A DNA stretch of 41,107 nt from Clostridia bacterium (GCA_017463865.1 JAFTOI010000014.1:1-41107); one strand, 5' to 3'. Numbered from the stretch's first letter, positions 15,288 to 22,327 are shown. Program-made: numbers and translations. The notes: generated by a model not told the origin, from the letters alone.

Positions 15288-15952
15288 GCCGATTGCCCGG
15301 TCGTCTCGGCGGCAGTCGTCTCGGTGATGATCTTGCCGTCGATGTGCTCGCGCAGCAGGTCACCGATCTCGACACAGCGGCGGGACTCGCGGTCATAGAG
15401 ATAGCGCGCGTCGCCGTAGTCGACGTAGACGAGGTTGTAGTAGAGCCCCGGATAGTCGGGCGACTCAAACTTGAAGCGCAGGTCGGCATTGGGTGTCTTC
15501 GCCGGGTAAGGGACCGACTCGCCTTCCATGAAGACGCGCACCACCTCGTCGATCTCAGCCTGATCGGTCACGGTCGAGAACTCCCAGACCGAGTTGCTCT
15601 GCACGCACATGTGGATGGTGTCAGGCGCAAATCCGGCCAGATCGGGCAGCGTAATGTCCGATGCAACGAACATCGAGCTGGCCCCCGAATATTCCTCGGT
15701 CAGATAGTCGGTCGGATCAAGCCCCTCCACCTCGTAGAGCACGACCTCGATCGAGCCCGACTTGAAGGAGGCATAGGCGTCCCCGATCGCCTGCGGCTCG
15801 TAGCACATCGGCGCGATGGCGTAGGCGACGCCGTTCTCGGCGTCGTGGTACAGCCCGCCCTCCGCCTTGAGCGGAATGGTCGACGAGCAGGCGGTCAGCG
15901 TAAAGGTCAGAGCCAGAGCGGTCGCGGCAATGGTTTTGCAGATGTGTTTCAT
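15284..15952 (-). CDS. Lipoprotein of unknown function
   Basis: A 222-residue protein with a type II signal peptide: a short basic start, ALALTFTL, then lipobox LTAC with the lipidated Cys at about residue 22. The mature part is acidic and I recognise no domain. It has GLYYNLVYVDYGDARYLYDR near residue 170 and ends in TTAAETTGQ, a Thr/Ala tail seen in other surface proteins of this window. It is exported and membrane-anchored by lipid, but its gene is coupled to rimI and tsaD by a 4-nt overlap, an odd partnership with no functional explanation visible. Confidence 0.8.
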   Translation of the reverse strand: MKHICKTIAATALALTFTLTACSSTIPLKAEGGLYHDAENGVAYAIAPMCYEPQAIGDAYASFKSGSIEVVLYEVEGLDPTDYLTEEYSGASSMFVASDITLPDLAGFAPDTIHMCVQSNSVWEFSTVTDQAEIDEVVRVFMEGESVPYPAKTPNADLRFKFESPDYPGLYYNLVYVDYGDARYLYDRESRRCVEIGDLLREHIDGKIITETTAAETTGQSA

Positions 15953-15972
15953 TTACGCAGCCTTTCTTTGGT

Positions 15973-16461
15973 TTAATAGCCGAACTTGCCCGAGAGACTG
16001 TCGTCGTCGGTGATCCAGTCGGCGGTGGGGATGATGCGGTATTCGGTGGGGGTATCGCGGATGATGACCGTCTCGATGCCGGCGTTGAGGATCTGCTTTT
16101 TGCACATCATGCAGGAGCAGGTGTCGGGTACCAGCTCGCCGTCGGTGGGCAGAATGCAGGTCATGTAGAGCGTCGCGCCCAGCATCTGTTCGCGGGGGGC
16201 GGCGATGATGGCGTTGGCCTCGGCGTGTACCGAGCGGCAAAGCTCGTAGCGTTCGCCGCGCGGGATCTTCAGCTCCTCGCGCATGCACCAGCCGAGGTCG
16301 CAGCAATTTTTGCGCCCGCGGGGCGCGCCGTTGTAGCCGGTCGAGACGATGACGTCGTTTTTGACAATGATGGCGCCGAAGGCTTTGCGCAGGCAGGTCG
16401 AGCGTTCGGCGACTGTCTGCGCGATGTCGAGGTAGTAGTTGATTTTGCTGATGCGTTCCAT
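15973..16461 (-). CDS. dCMP deaminase (ComEB-type)
   Basis: A 162-residue zinc deaminase that converts dCMP to dUMP for thymidylate synthesis. Zinc ligands are His79 in VHAEANAI, with the proton-shuttling Glu81, plus Cys117 and Cys120 in CSCMMC. GYNGAPRG (42-49) and the N-terminal helix are typical of the dCMP deaminase/ComEB family. The start at 16461 matches family length, but its ribosome binding site is poor (AAAGG about 15 nt or more away). The reading frame stays open for 52 codons upstream and enters an RF1 repeat, where GTG 16608 has a perfect AAGGAGG. An N-terminally extended form from there is possible. Confidence 0.9.
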   Translation of the reverse strand: MERISKINYYLDIAQTVAERSTCLRKAFGAIIVKNDVIVSTGYNGAPRGRKNCCDLGWCMREELKIPRGERYELCRSVHAEANAIIAAPREQMLGATLYMTCILPTDGELVPDTCSCMMCKKQILNAGIETVIIRDTPTEYRIIPTADWITDDDSLSGKFGY

Positions 16462-16513
16462 GGTATGTTTGTGTAACCTTTCAGTTGTTTGATTAGATAT
16501 TGTGCTGATCGGG

Positions 16514-16643
16514 TTTTTTCGCGCTCCCGCGCGAAGGGCGGGGAGGGACCATCTCAGACGCCGAAGTTCCCTCCCCGCCCTCTTGCCGCCCGCAGGGCGG
16601 CAATTCACCCACCCCACCTCCTTGGCTGAGCCGAAGTTCCCTT
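16514..16643 (-). repeat. RF1 dispersed repeat, copy C
   Basis: Intact copy. Plus-strand order: CGCGC/GCGCG hairpin, 12-bp stem AGGGCGGGGAGG/CCTCCCCGCCCT with the conserved loop ACCATCTCAGACGCCGAA, variable hairpin GCCGCCC/GGGCGGC (16585-16601), then CACCCACCCCACCTCCTTGG. On the minus strand this last block is a Shine-Dalgarno AAGGAGGT followed by GTG 8 nt away. The frame then continues without a stop into the dCMP deaminase gene. The remaining sequence between 16644 and 16788 holds only a small GCCGGC hairpin and no gene. Confidence 0.88.
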
Positions 16644-16788
16644 AACTGATGTAACTTGGTGAACTGACCGGTCGCCGGCTCGGCCGGCTGCCGACTGATG
16701 CGCAGGTGCGAGCTGTGATGTGTCGCCACCCTAAGCCGGGTCGGCGGGAAGTCTTGTCAAGACATTTGCCAGAAAGCTTTTGGGGATT

Positions 16789-16845
16789 CCTAAGGGCCTT
16801 TTCTCGAAAAGGCCCTTAGGTGGGGGTCAGGGGGCAACGCCCCCT
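16789..16845. repeat. RF2 hairpin pair, also likely galU terminator
   Basis: Perfect 14-bp stem CCTAAGGGCCTTTT / AAAAGGCCCTTAGG (16789-16802 with 16807-16820), then AGGGGGC/GCCCCCT (16829-16845). It has the same layout as the elements at 7241-7293 and 41041-41095. It starts one base beyond the galU stop codon, so it may stop galU transcription, though no long U tract follows. Confidence 0.75.
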
Positions 16846-16846
16846 C

Positions 16847-17728
16847 TCACAGCTTTGCCGCAAACTCCCGCAAAAACGCCCGGAACTCTGCGCCGATTTC
16901 GGGGTGGACGGCGGCGCGGGTCACGTTGGCCATCATGAGGCCGAGCTTGGAGCCCAGGTCGAAGCGTTCTCCTTCGAAGTCGACGGCGGTCATGCCGTCG
17001 CGGCGGGCGAGGGTGCGCATGGCGTCGGTCAGCTGGATCTCGCCGCCGGCGCCGGGCGGGGTCTGGCCGAGGATGTCGAAGATGTCCGGCGGCAGCAGGA
17101 CGCGGCCGAGGATGGACAGGTTCGTCCAGATCTGCTCGGGGCGAGGCTTCTCGATCATGTCGGTGACGTGCCAGTCGCGGTCGCTGCCCGGGATCGGCTC
17201 GGCCTTGAGCGAGCAGTATTTGCACACCAGCTCGTCCGGCACCGCCTTCACCGCCGCCGCGCCCAGACCGTAGCGGGCGTAGGCGTCCATCAGCTGCTTG
17301 GTCGCCGGCACCTCCGAGAAGATGATGTCGTCGCCGTACATCACCACGAAGGGGTCGTCCCCCACAAAGGCGCGCGCGCAGGCCACCGCGTGGCCAAGCC
17401 CGCGGGTTTCCTTCTGGCGGATGAAGCTGATGTTCGCGGCGTTGCAGATGGCGTGCAGCTCGTCCACCAGCGCCGACTTGCCCGAGGCCAGCAGCTTCTG
17501 GTCGTACTCGGGGGAGTAGTCGAAGTAATCCTCGATGGCTCCCTTGCCGCGGCCGGTGATGATGAGGATGTCGGTGATCCCGCTGGCCACCGCCTCCTCC
17601 ACGAGGTAGGACAGCGCCGGGCGGTCGACAATGGGCAGCATTTCCTTCGGCACCGCTTTCGCGATGGGCAGCATGCGCGTGCCAAGTCCGGCAGCAGGAA
17701 TGACGGCTTTCGTGATGGGCTTTGACAT
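16847..17728 (-). CDS. galU: UTP-glucose-1-phosphate uridylyltransferase
   Basis: A 293-residue nucleotidyltransferase that makes UDP-glucose for cell-envelope polysaccharide. The N-terminal signature KAVIPAAGLGTRMLPIAKAV (7-26) with KEMLPIVDRPALSY is that of GalU/GtaB. Downstream are FVVMYGDDI with the metal-binding Asp, VTDMIEKP with the substrate-binding Lys, LSILGRVLLPPDIF, and GGEIQLTDAM. Start 17728 follows GGAGGT at 17734-17739 with 5-nt spacing; an in-frame ATG 11 codons upstream has no ribosome binding site. Monocistronic with its own promoter. Confidence 0.95.
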   Translation of the reverse strand: MSKPITKAVIPAAGLGTRMLPIAKAVPKEMLPIVDRPALSYLVEEAVASGITDILIITGRGKGAIEDYFDYSPEYDQKLLASGKSALVDELHAICNAANISFIRQKETRGLGHAVACARAFVGDDPFVVMYGDDIIFSEVPATKQLMDAYARYGLGAAAVKAVPDELVCKYCSLKAEPIPGSDRDWHVTDMIEKPRPEQIWTNLSILGRVLLPPDIFDILGQTPPGAGGEIQLTDAMRTLARRDGMTAVDFEGERFDLGSKLGLMMANVTRAAVHPEIGAEFRAFLREFAAKL

Positions 17729-17766
17729 GGTAAACCTCCCCAGATTCGCAGTTTTCGTCAATGTAT

Positions 17767-17795
17767 ATTATACCGCCAATACCGCGAGAAATCAA
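17767..17795 (-). promoter_or_regulatory. Sigma-A promoter of galU
   Basis: On the minus strand: -35 TTGATT (plus-strand 17790-17795), 17-bp spacer, -10 TATAAT (17767-17772), about 40 bp from the start codon. Confidence 0.85.
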
Positions 17796-17867
17796 GAGGT
17801 TTGGCGAGATTTTGTCGACGGTTACTGTGTTTTTTACAATTTACTGCAAAACTGTTACAAAAGCAAT

Positions 17868-18012
17868 GGGACACCTCATCCGTCAGCCCTACGGGCTGAC
17901 ACCTTCCCCTCAAGGGGAAGGCTACAACGCACAGCGAGCCTAATAAGCCTTCCCCTTGGGCTGAGCGGAGCTCAGCTGGAAGGCTGTCGCGCAGCGACGG
18001 ATGAGGTGTCCC
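17868..18012. repeat. 145-bp MITE-like element with 17-bp terminal inverted repeats
   Basis: Perfect terminal inverted repeats of 17 bp: GGGACACCTCATCCGTC (17868-17884) and GACGGATGAGGTGTCCC (17996-18012). Internally it holds GTCAGCCC/GGGCTGAC, CCTTCCCC/GGGGAAGG and AGCTGAGC-type palindromes, so the whole element folds on itself. It encodes no protein. Elements starting CACCTCATCCGTC with CCTTCCCCT..AGGGGAAGG are widespread in Clostridia genomes as far as I recall. No target duplication is obvious. Confidence 0.88.
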
Positions 18013-18100
18013 GCGCGGATGCGCGGAAACCCTGTTCAACGAAAATCTGTTAGATTTCGACAAAATCAAACGAATATCTTGATCGCTAAACGGTTCGCCG

Positions 18101-18173
18101 TGTCATCCTGAGCAAAGCGAAGGATCTTTTCCTCCGCCAAAGATTCTTCGTCGCTTCGCTCCTCAGAATGACA
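18101..18173. repeat. Palindromic repeat, TGTCATCCTGAG type
   Basis: Imperfect inverted repeat with arms TGTCATCCTGAGC..GCGAAGGATC and GATTCTTCG..GCTTCGCTC..TCAGAATGACA. This is a familiar bacterial interspersed palindrome with no coding capacity. It sits next to the 145-bp element in the 538-bp gap between galU and the serpin gene; apart from these two repeats, the galU promoter and the serpin terminator, I see nothing else in that gap. Confidence 0.85.
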
Positions 18174-18228
18174 GGGGGCGTTTGTACGCAGAACTTTGCG
18201 AATGTTTTACTTCAAAATTTTATATATA

Positions 18229-18262
18229 AACCGGCCTGTGCGGGAGCCCGCACAGGCCGGTT
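18229..18262 (-). terminator. Terminator of the sigma-serpin transcript
   Basis: A 16-bp stem AACCGGCCTGTGCGGG / CCCGCACAGGCCGGTT starting 4 bp beyond the serpin stop codon. On the minus strand it is followed by TTTATATATAAAATTTT, a U-rich tail. Confidence 0.92.
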
Positions 18263-18266
18263 GGGG

Positions 18267-19823
18267 TTATGGCTGCTCGACGACGCCTGCGAAGAGCGTC
18301 GCGCCGGTATCGGAGGTGATGACGAAGATGAAGGGACGGTCGAGAATGAAGTCGATGGGCTCTCCCAATCTTGCGCTGGTGGCAGTGACCATAAGCATGG
18401 TGTAGGCTGCAGCCTCACAGCCCTCCTCGTCCACCTTGACCCGGGCGGCGTGCTTGACCTGGGACAGATACAGCTGGTCGGCCAGCGCAGCATCGTCGGT
18501 GATGGGGGAGAAATCGGCGGTGCGGTCACTGAACAGCTCATCCAGCCCCAGCGCGGACAGGCCCTCGTTGAGGGTGAGATCGGCGGTGATGTCGAATTTC
18601 GGCATCGCGATGTCAACATAGGTGTGGGTGCGGCTCGGCCACTGGTTCAGGTCAATGGTGTCAATCAGGGCGTAGAGCGAGTCGCCGGCCAGCAGGTCAT
18701 CGGTGGTGACCCCCTCGTCGGGCAGGATCAGCCACATCATGCCCTGGCTCAGCCCCTTGCGCACTGCGCCAAAACCTTCGCCGCGGAGGTAGGTGCTCCA
18801 CTCCCGCTGGCTCATGAAGGGGACGGTCAGGTCACCCGCCGCCGCGTGGAAGGTGCGGTCGGCGGTGGCTGACGTTTGGAATTCGTCGTCCCACTTTGAC
18901 TGATAGTAGATGGTCGTCGCCAGCCCAAGCACTGTGTCGGGATCGAAGGAGAGGCTGCTCACCTGCTCGGTCAGCAGGCCGCCGGTGTTGGCGTTGAGCC
19001 AGTCGCGCAGGGCGGTGTTCATTGCGTCGCTGCCCATCACGCCCCGGAAGGAGGCGGCGTAGTGGTGCTTGGCCAGCCGGTCGAGGGTATCGGCGCGGTA
19101 GGGGAGGCCGTCGGCCAGCCAGAGGGAGGCGGCGAGACGGGTGGTGCTCTCGCCGTCGTCGACGTAGTTGGCTGTCCAGATCGACGCGACCCGCTCGCGC
19201 AGGGTGTCGGCGCTGTCGGCGCCGAGCAGATCGAGCAGGGCGGCGCGGCTGGTGGTGTCGGTCGCCTCGGTGAGCATGGCGAGGGCGAGGTAAAGGTTGA
19301 GGGGGGAGATGACGCGGTTCTGGCCGGCGGTCTCGTCGGTGGAGATCAGGAACTGCCGCATCAGCGCCGCCGATGCCTCGTCGAGGCCGGTGTCATAGCC
19401 GGCAGGCTGGTTCTGGCGGGCGAGCTTATCCTCACGCCAGGCGGAGTAGGCTTCGCTGAAGCCGTCGAGGGTCTCGCCGTTGGCGCCGAGGTATTGGAGC
19501 GGGTACTGCGTCATGGTCGGGTAGGCGACCTCGGTCAGCTGCAGGGGGAGCATGCCCTCGAAGGTCTCGGTTTCCGTGGGGGTGGCGGTATCGGCGGGGG
19601 CGGCGGTCGTTTCGGCGGGGGTATCCAGCGGCGGGGCGGTGGTGATGTCCTCACTGCGCCGGGCGAAGGCTGCGCCGGCCGCAGCTGCGGTGAAAAGCAG
19701 GACGGCGGCGGTGGCAAGCGCGATAGCGCGGCGGGGGGCGGTGGGTTTCTTCTTCGCCAGCACCCGGCCGCGCAGGGTGTCGGACAGGTGGATGTCTTCG
19801 TTTGCTTGTTTGTATCGTTTCAT
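18267..19823 (-). CDS. Membrane-anchored serpin with anti-sigma-like N-terminus
   Basis: A 518-residue protein. Residues 1-31 are cytoplasmic and basic; MKRYKQANEDIHLSDTLRGR resembles the start of clostridial anti-sigma factors of the RsiV/DUF4179 kind. Residues 33-54 form one membrane segment, 58-88 a Thr/Ala/Pro-rich linker, and the rest a full serpin fold outside. The inhibitory hinge is intact: EEGCEAAAYT at 466-475 (P17-P8; P14 is Cys), with P1 near Thr482. The C-terminal signature DRPFIFVI is present. Serpins trap serine or cysteine proteases irreversibly. Start 19823 is set by GGAGGT at 19828-19833. The gene follows an ECF sigma gene by 12 bp, exactly where an anti-sigma gene would be. 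Fold is certain; signalling role is inferred. Confidence 0.92.
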   Translation of the reverse strand: MKRYKQANEDIHLSDTLRGRVLAKKKPTAPRRAIALATAAVLLFTAAAAGAAFARRSEDITTAPPLDTPAETTAAPADTATPTETETFEGMLPLQLTEVAYPTMTQYPLQYLGANGETLDGFSEAYSAWREDKLARQNQPAGYDTGLDEASAALMRQFLISTDETAGQNRVISPLNLYLALAMLTEATDTTSRAALLDLLGADSADTLRERVASIWTANYVDDGESTTRLAASLWLADGLPYRADTLDRLAKHHYAASFRGVMGSDAMNTALRDWLNANTGGLLTEQVSSLSFDPDTVLGLATTIYYQSKWDDEFQTSATADRTFHAAAGDLTVPFMSQREWSTYLRGEGFGAVRKGLSQGMMWLILPDEGVTTDDLLAGDSLYALIDTIDLNQWPSRTHTYVDIAMPKFDITADLTLNEGLSALGLDELFSDRTADFSPITDDAALADQLYLSQVKHAARVKVDEEGCEAAAYTMLMVTATSARLGEPIDFILDRPFIFVITSDTGATLFAGVVEQP

Positions 19824-19835
19824 GCGAACCTCCAA

Positions 19836-20306
19836 TCAGAGCTCCACGTCCCGCAGGGCTTCTTTGAGCTTGGCGCGGGCGCGGTGGAGCTGGGCTTTGA
19901 CGGTACCCTCGGCGCAGCCGAGGTGGGCGGCGATCTCGGCGACCGAGAAGCCCTCGTAATAGTGCAGGTGCACCACGGTGCGGTATTTGGGCGGCAGCGC
20001 CAGCACGGCGGCGTAGACCTCGCGGTTTTCTTCCCGCACGCCGAGGTCGGCGGCGATCTCCAGCGGCAGCACGCGGCGCCGCCAGGGGGCGGTCAGTGCG
20101 CTTTTGGTGCGGTTGATCGTGCAGCGGATCAGCCATGCGCGGCGGTGCTCGTCGCTCTCGAAGTCGTTCTCGTGGCGGAAGTAGCGGAGGAAGACCTCCT
20201 GAAAGACGTCCTCGGCGTCGGGGACGCTGGCCATGCGGGCCAGTGCGAGCCGCCAGACCATGTCGCCGAACCGGGCGACGGCGTCCTCTCGTTTGTCGTG
20301 TTCCAT
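19836..20306 (-). CDS. ECF-type RNA polymerase sigma factor
   Basis: A 156-residue sigma-70 family protein with only regions 2 and 4. Region 2 holds DAEDVFQEVFLRYFRH (about 31-46), the core-binding and -10-recognition helices. Region 4 holds LPPKYRTVVHLHYYEGFSVAEIAAHLGCAEGTVK in two runs, with the helix-turn-helix that reads the -35. ECF factors are normally held by a membrane anti-sigma encoded next to them; here that position is taken by the serpin fusion. An RF1 repeat (copy D) lies just upstream, and its open frame ends 7 nt before this ATG. A weak ribosome binding site (TGAGG) precedes the start. Confidence 0.93.
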   Translation of the reverse strand: MEHDKREDAVARFGDMVWRLALARMASVPDAEDVFQEVFLRYFRHENDFESDEHRRAWLIRCTINRTKSALTAPWRRRVLPLEIAADLGVREENREVYAAVLALPPKYRTVVHLHYYEGFSVAEIAAHLGCAEGTVKAQLHRARAKLKEALRDVEL

Positions 20307-20360
20307 GTCAGCCTCACTTTCTGTCCGGGGGCACCCCGGTTGTACGCGCGTTCGATTGGA

Positions 20361-20387
20361 ATACCCTGTGGGGCGGGAAAAGGTTGC
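20361..20387 (-). promoter_or_regulatory. Candidate ECF-type autoregulatory promoter
   Basis: On the minus strand, GCAACCTTTT (plus-strand 20378-20387) resembles the AAC-containing -35 element common to ECF promoters. GTAT follows 17 bp after the AACC. It lies 55-80 bp upstream of the sigma gene. The match is short and the factor's own consensus is unknown, so this is only a candidate. Confidence 0.3.
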
Positions 20388-20402
20388 GCGGGGTGGGAAT
20401 TT

Positions 20403-20530
20403 TTTTCGCGCTCCCGCGCGATAGGGCGGGGAGGGACCATCTCAGACGCCGAAGTTCCTTCCCCGCCCTCGGAGGTCGCCGCGGCGACCTCCTCACCCAC
20501 CCCACCTCCTTGGCTCGCCGAAGTTCCTGC
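20403..20530 (-). repeat. RF1 dispersed repeat, copy D
   Basis: Intact copy with the same block order as copies B and C. The variable hairpin here is GGTCGCC/GGCGACC (20473-20489) with a different sequence but the same position and size. On the minus strand the Shine-Dalgarno AAGGAGGT leads to GTG, and an open frame continues through the repeat, ending at TGA 20314-20316, just before the ECF sigma start at 20306. Confidence 0.88.
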
Positions 20531-20549
20531 TCGGTCAAAGAAGCAAAGC

Positions 20550-20570
20550 AGCACCTGCGGGGCAGGTGCT
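20550..20570 (-). terminator. Hairpin downstream of the beta-propeller-like gene
   Basis: A 9-bp stem AGCACCTGC / GCAGGTGCT with a 3-nt loop, 9 bp beyond the stop codon at 20580. The minus-strand tail GCTTTGCTTCTTT is only moderately U-rich, so it is a probable rather than certain terminator. Confidence 0.6.
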
Positions 20571-20579
20571 GTTGGGGGA

Positions 20580-21368
20580 TCATTTCAGCTTGGGGGTAAG
20601 GCGGTAGATGATGGGCTGAGCGGTGCCGCAGACAGCGAGGATGTCGCCGTTTACGATGCTGAGGTTTTCGGGTTCTTTGACGCCGACGTCGAACTCGATC
20701 AGGCCCCGGAAATTGCCGTCCCAGTCGTAGACGGCGATCTCGTTCTGGAAGTCGTCGGCGTCCTTGTGTTTGCCGTCCCAGAGGATGAAGTAGATGAGGT
20801 TGGCATCGGCGCAGACGCCCTGTTTGGTGTAGCGCGCGGTCAGGGTGGTGCCGCGGCAGATGCGGTCGTCGAGGGGGCAGAAGTCGGCGTCGAGAAAGCG
20901 GTAGTCCCACGAGCCCGACAGGCCGACGACGTAGGCGTCGCGGGCGGCGCAGTAGTCGATGCAATAGATGGGGAAGGGCAGTTCGACGGTGCCGGTGGGG
21001 GCGAGGGTGTCGGCGTCGAGCAGGGTCAGGCGGGTTGGGTGGGGCTTATTGTGGCAGACGATGACGCGGTGGTGGTGCGGGTCGTAGGTCATGTCGTTGG
21101 CGTGGTGCAGGCGCAGGGGCTCGCTCTGCGCAGCCGTCTCGCCGGTGGCGAGGTCGACCTTGACGATGATGGTGTAGTTGTCCTCCTGCCCCGACGCGAG
21201 ATCGTAGTGCATCAGAGTCTGGTAGTAGTACCGCTCGCCGTCCGAGCAGCCGCCCTGGAAGCCGCGCAGGCCGGGGGCGGGGTAGTCGATCGTCCGCAGT
21301 GCCTCGGCGTCGGTGGTGATCACGTCGGCGCGGGCGAGCAGGTCGAGCGCTTTTTCACAATTTTTCAT
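20580..21368 (-). CDS. Beta-propeller-like protein of unknown function
   Basis: A 262-residue protein without signal peptide. It contains repeated strand-turn units with aspartates, such as KVDLATGET, LLDADTLAPTG, FLDADFCPLD and VYDWDGNF, which suggest a small beta-propeller of the NHL/WD-like kind. HHANDMTYDPHHHRV is rich in His and may bind metal. Start 21368 is preferred because it begins 5 nt after the stop of the preceding lipoprotein gene, implying translational coupling; the longer open frame runs inside that gene. I do not recognise the family. Confidence 0.65.
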   Translation of the reverse strand: MKNCEKALDLLARADVITTDAEALRTIDYPAPGLRGFQGGCSDGERYYYQTLMHYDLASGQEDNYTIIVKVDLATGETAAQSEPLRLHHANDMTYDPHHHRVIVCHNKPHPTRLTLLDADTLAPTGTVELPFPIYCIDYCAARDAYVVGLSGSWDYRFLDADFCPLDDRICRGTTLTARYTKQGVCADANLIYFILWDGKHKDADDFQNEIAVYDWDGNFRGLIEFDVGVKEPENLSIVNGDILAVCGTAQPIIYRLTPKLK

Positions 21369-21373
21369 GATTT

Positions 21374-22327
21374 TCACCCCAGCGTCGGAATGACAGCGTT
21401 GTCCTCGACAGGCGAGAGGGTGCAGACCAGGTTCAGGAGCGACGCGCCGGTGGGATCCTTGACGCCGCGCATATACAGGCTGCCGTTTTTGGCCGGTGCG
21501 GTGACGTGAACCGTCCACGGGGTCTTGTTCGCGCCTTTGCGGGTGACCGAGCAGAGGATGGTGCCGTCGGCGAGCCCGTCGGCGGCGGTGGGGATGGCGT
21601 AGTCACCGATCCAGATGTTGGGCACCTGGCCGTCGACCTCGATGCGCGCGAACATGCGGCCGTTCTCGCGGAAGGCCAGCGTGACGTCGTAGGTCAGCTT
21701 GCCGTCCGAGAAGACGCTGGTCCACATACCGATGATGCCGGCCTCACGGGCGGCGGCAGCGTCGAATTTGAGCGGGCTGGCCGCCGGTGCGGGTGCGTCG
21801 GTGCGGGTGAAGGCCATGTCGATGTCGTTGTCCTCGATCAGCGCCGTGCCGCTGGTGTGGTCGCAGAGTTCAACGCCGTTCGCCGTCACGGCCAGCGTGT
21901 AGGCGGCGGGATCGCCGATCACGCTGCCGCCCAGATCCTCGGCCGAGAACTGCGTGATCCGCACGCGGGTCTCGGTCAGGCCCTGCTTCTCAAATTCGCC
22001 GGGGTTGACCGGCTCGATGACGAGCCCCCAGTAGCTGACCGTGCCGTCGGCTGCCTTGCGGCTCATTTCGCCGTACTGGACGCCGCCGAGGTTGAACAGC
22101 TCGAGCGTTGCGTCGCCGAAGGTGTAGCAGCCGGTCAGCGCCTCGGCAAAGGTGGGCGCGTCGGGGGCGATGGTCGTCTCGGGTGCGGCGGTCGTTTCGA
22201 CGGGGGCGGCCGTCGTTTCGGGGGCGGCGGTGGTCTCGGTATCGCCTGCGCCGCCGCAGCCCGTCAGGGCGAGGGCGAGGACGAGGGCGGCGAGGCGGGA
22301 AAGGTAAAGGGGATGGTTAGTGTGCAT
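21374..22327 (-). CDS. Lipoprotein with TTAAP-rich linker, unknown function
   Basis: A 317-residue exported lipoprotein. The signal peptide ends at lipobox LTGC (Cys about residue 24). A Thr/Ala/Pro linker with repeated TTAAPE units covers about residues 31-57 and probably spans the cell wall. The remainder seems to contain two related beta-rich modules: GCYTFGDATLELFNLGGVQYG in the first, and GMWTSVFSDGKLTYDVTLAF, then FRENGRMFARIEV, in the second. I know no function. GGAGG precedes the start. Its stop is 5 nt before the next gene, so the two products may work together across the membrane. Confidence 0.75.
   Translation of the reverse strand: MHTNHPLYLSRLAALVLALALTGCGGAGDTETTAAPETTAAPVETTAAPETTIAPDAPTFAEALTGCYTFGDATLELFNLGGVQYGEMSRKAADGTVSYWGLVIEPVNPGEFEKQGLTETRVRITQFSAEDLGGSVIGDPAAYTLAVTANGVELCDHTSGTALIEDNDIDMAFTRTDAPAPAASPLKFDAAAAREAGIIGMWTSVFSDGKLTYDVTLAFRENGRMFARIEVDGQVPNIWIGDYAIPTAADGLADGTILCSVTRKGANKTPWTVHVTAPAKNGSLYMRGVKDPTGASLLNLVCTLSPVEDNAVIPTLG

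Noticed and set aside
19062-21509. 815-codon open frame on the plus strand across serpin, sigma and beta-propeller-like genes
   Set aside because: It crosses two real genes, a repeat and an intergenic gap, has low-complexity Gly/Val/Ala composition and no start signal.
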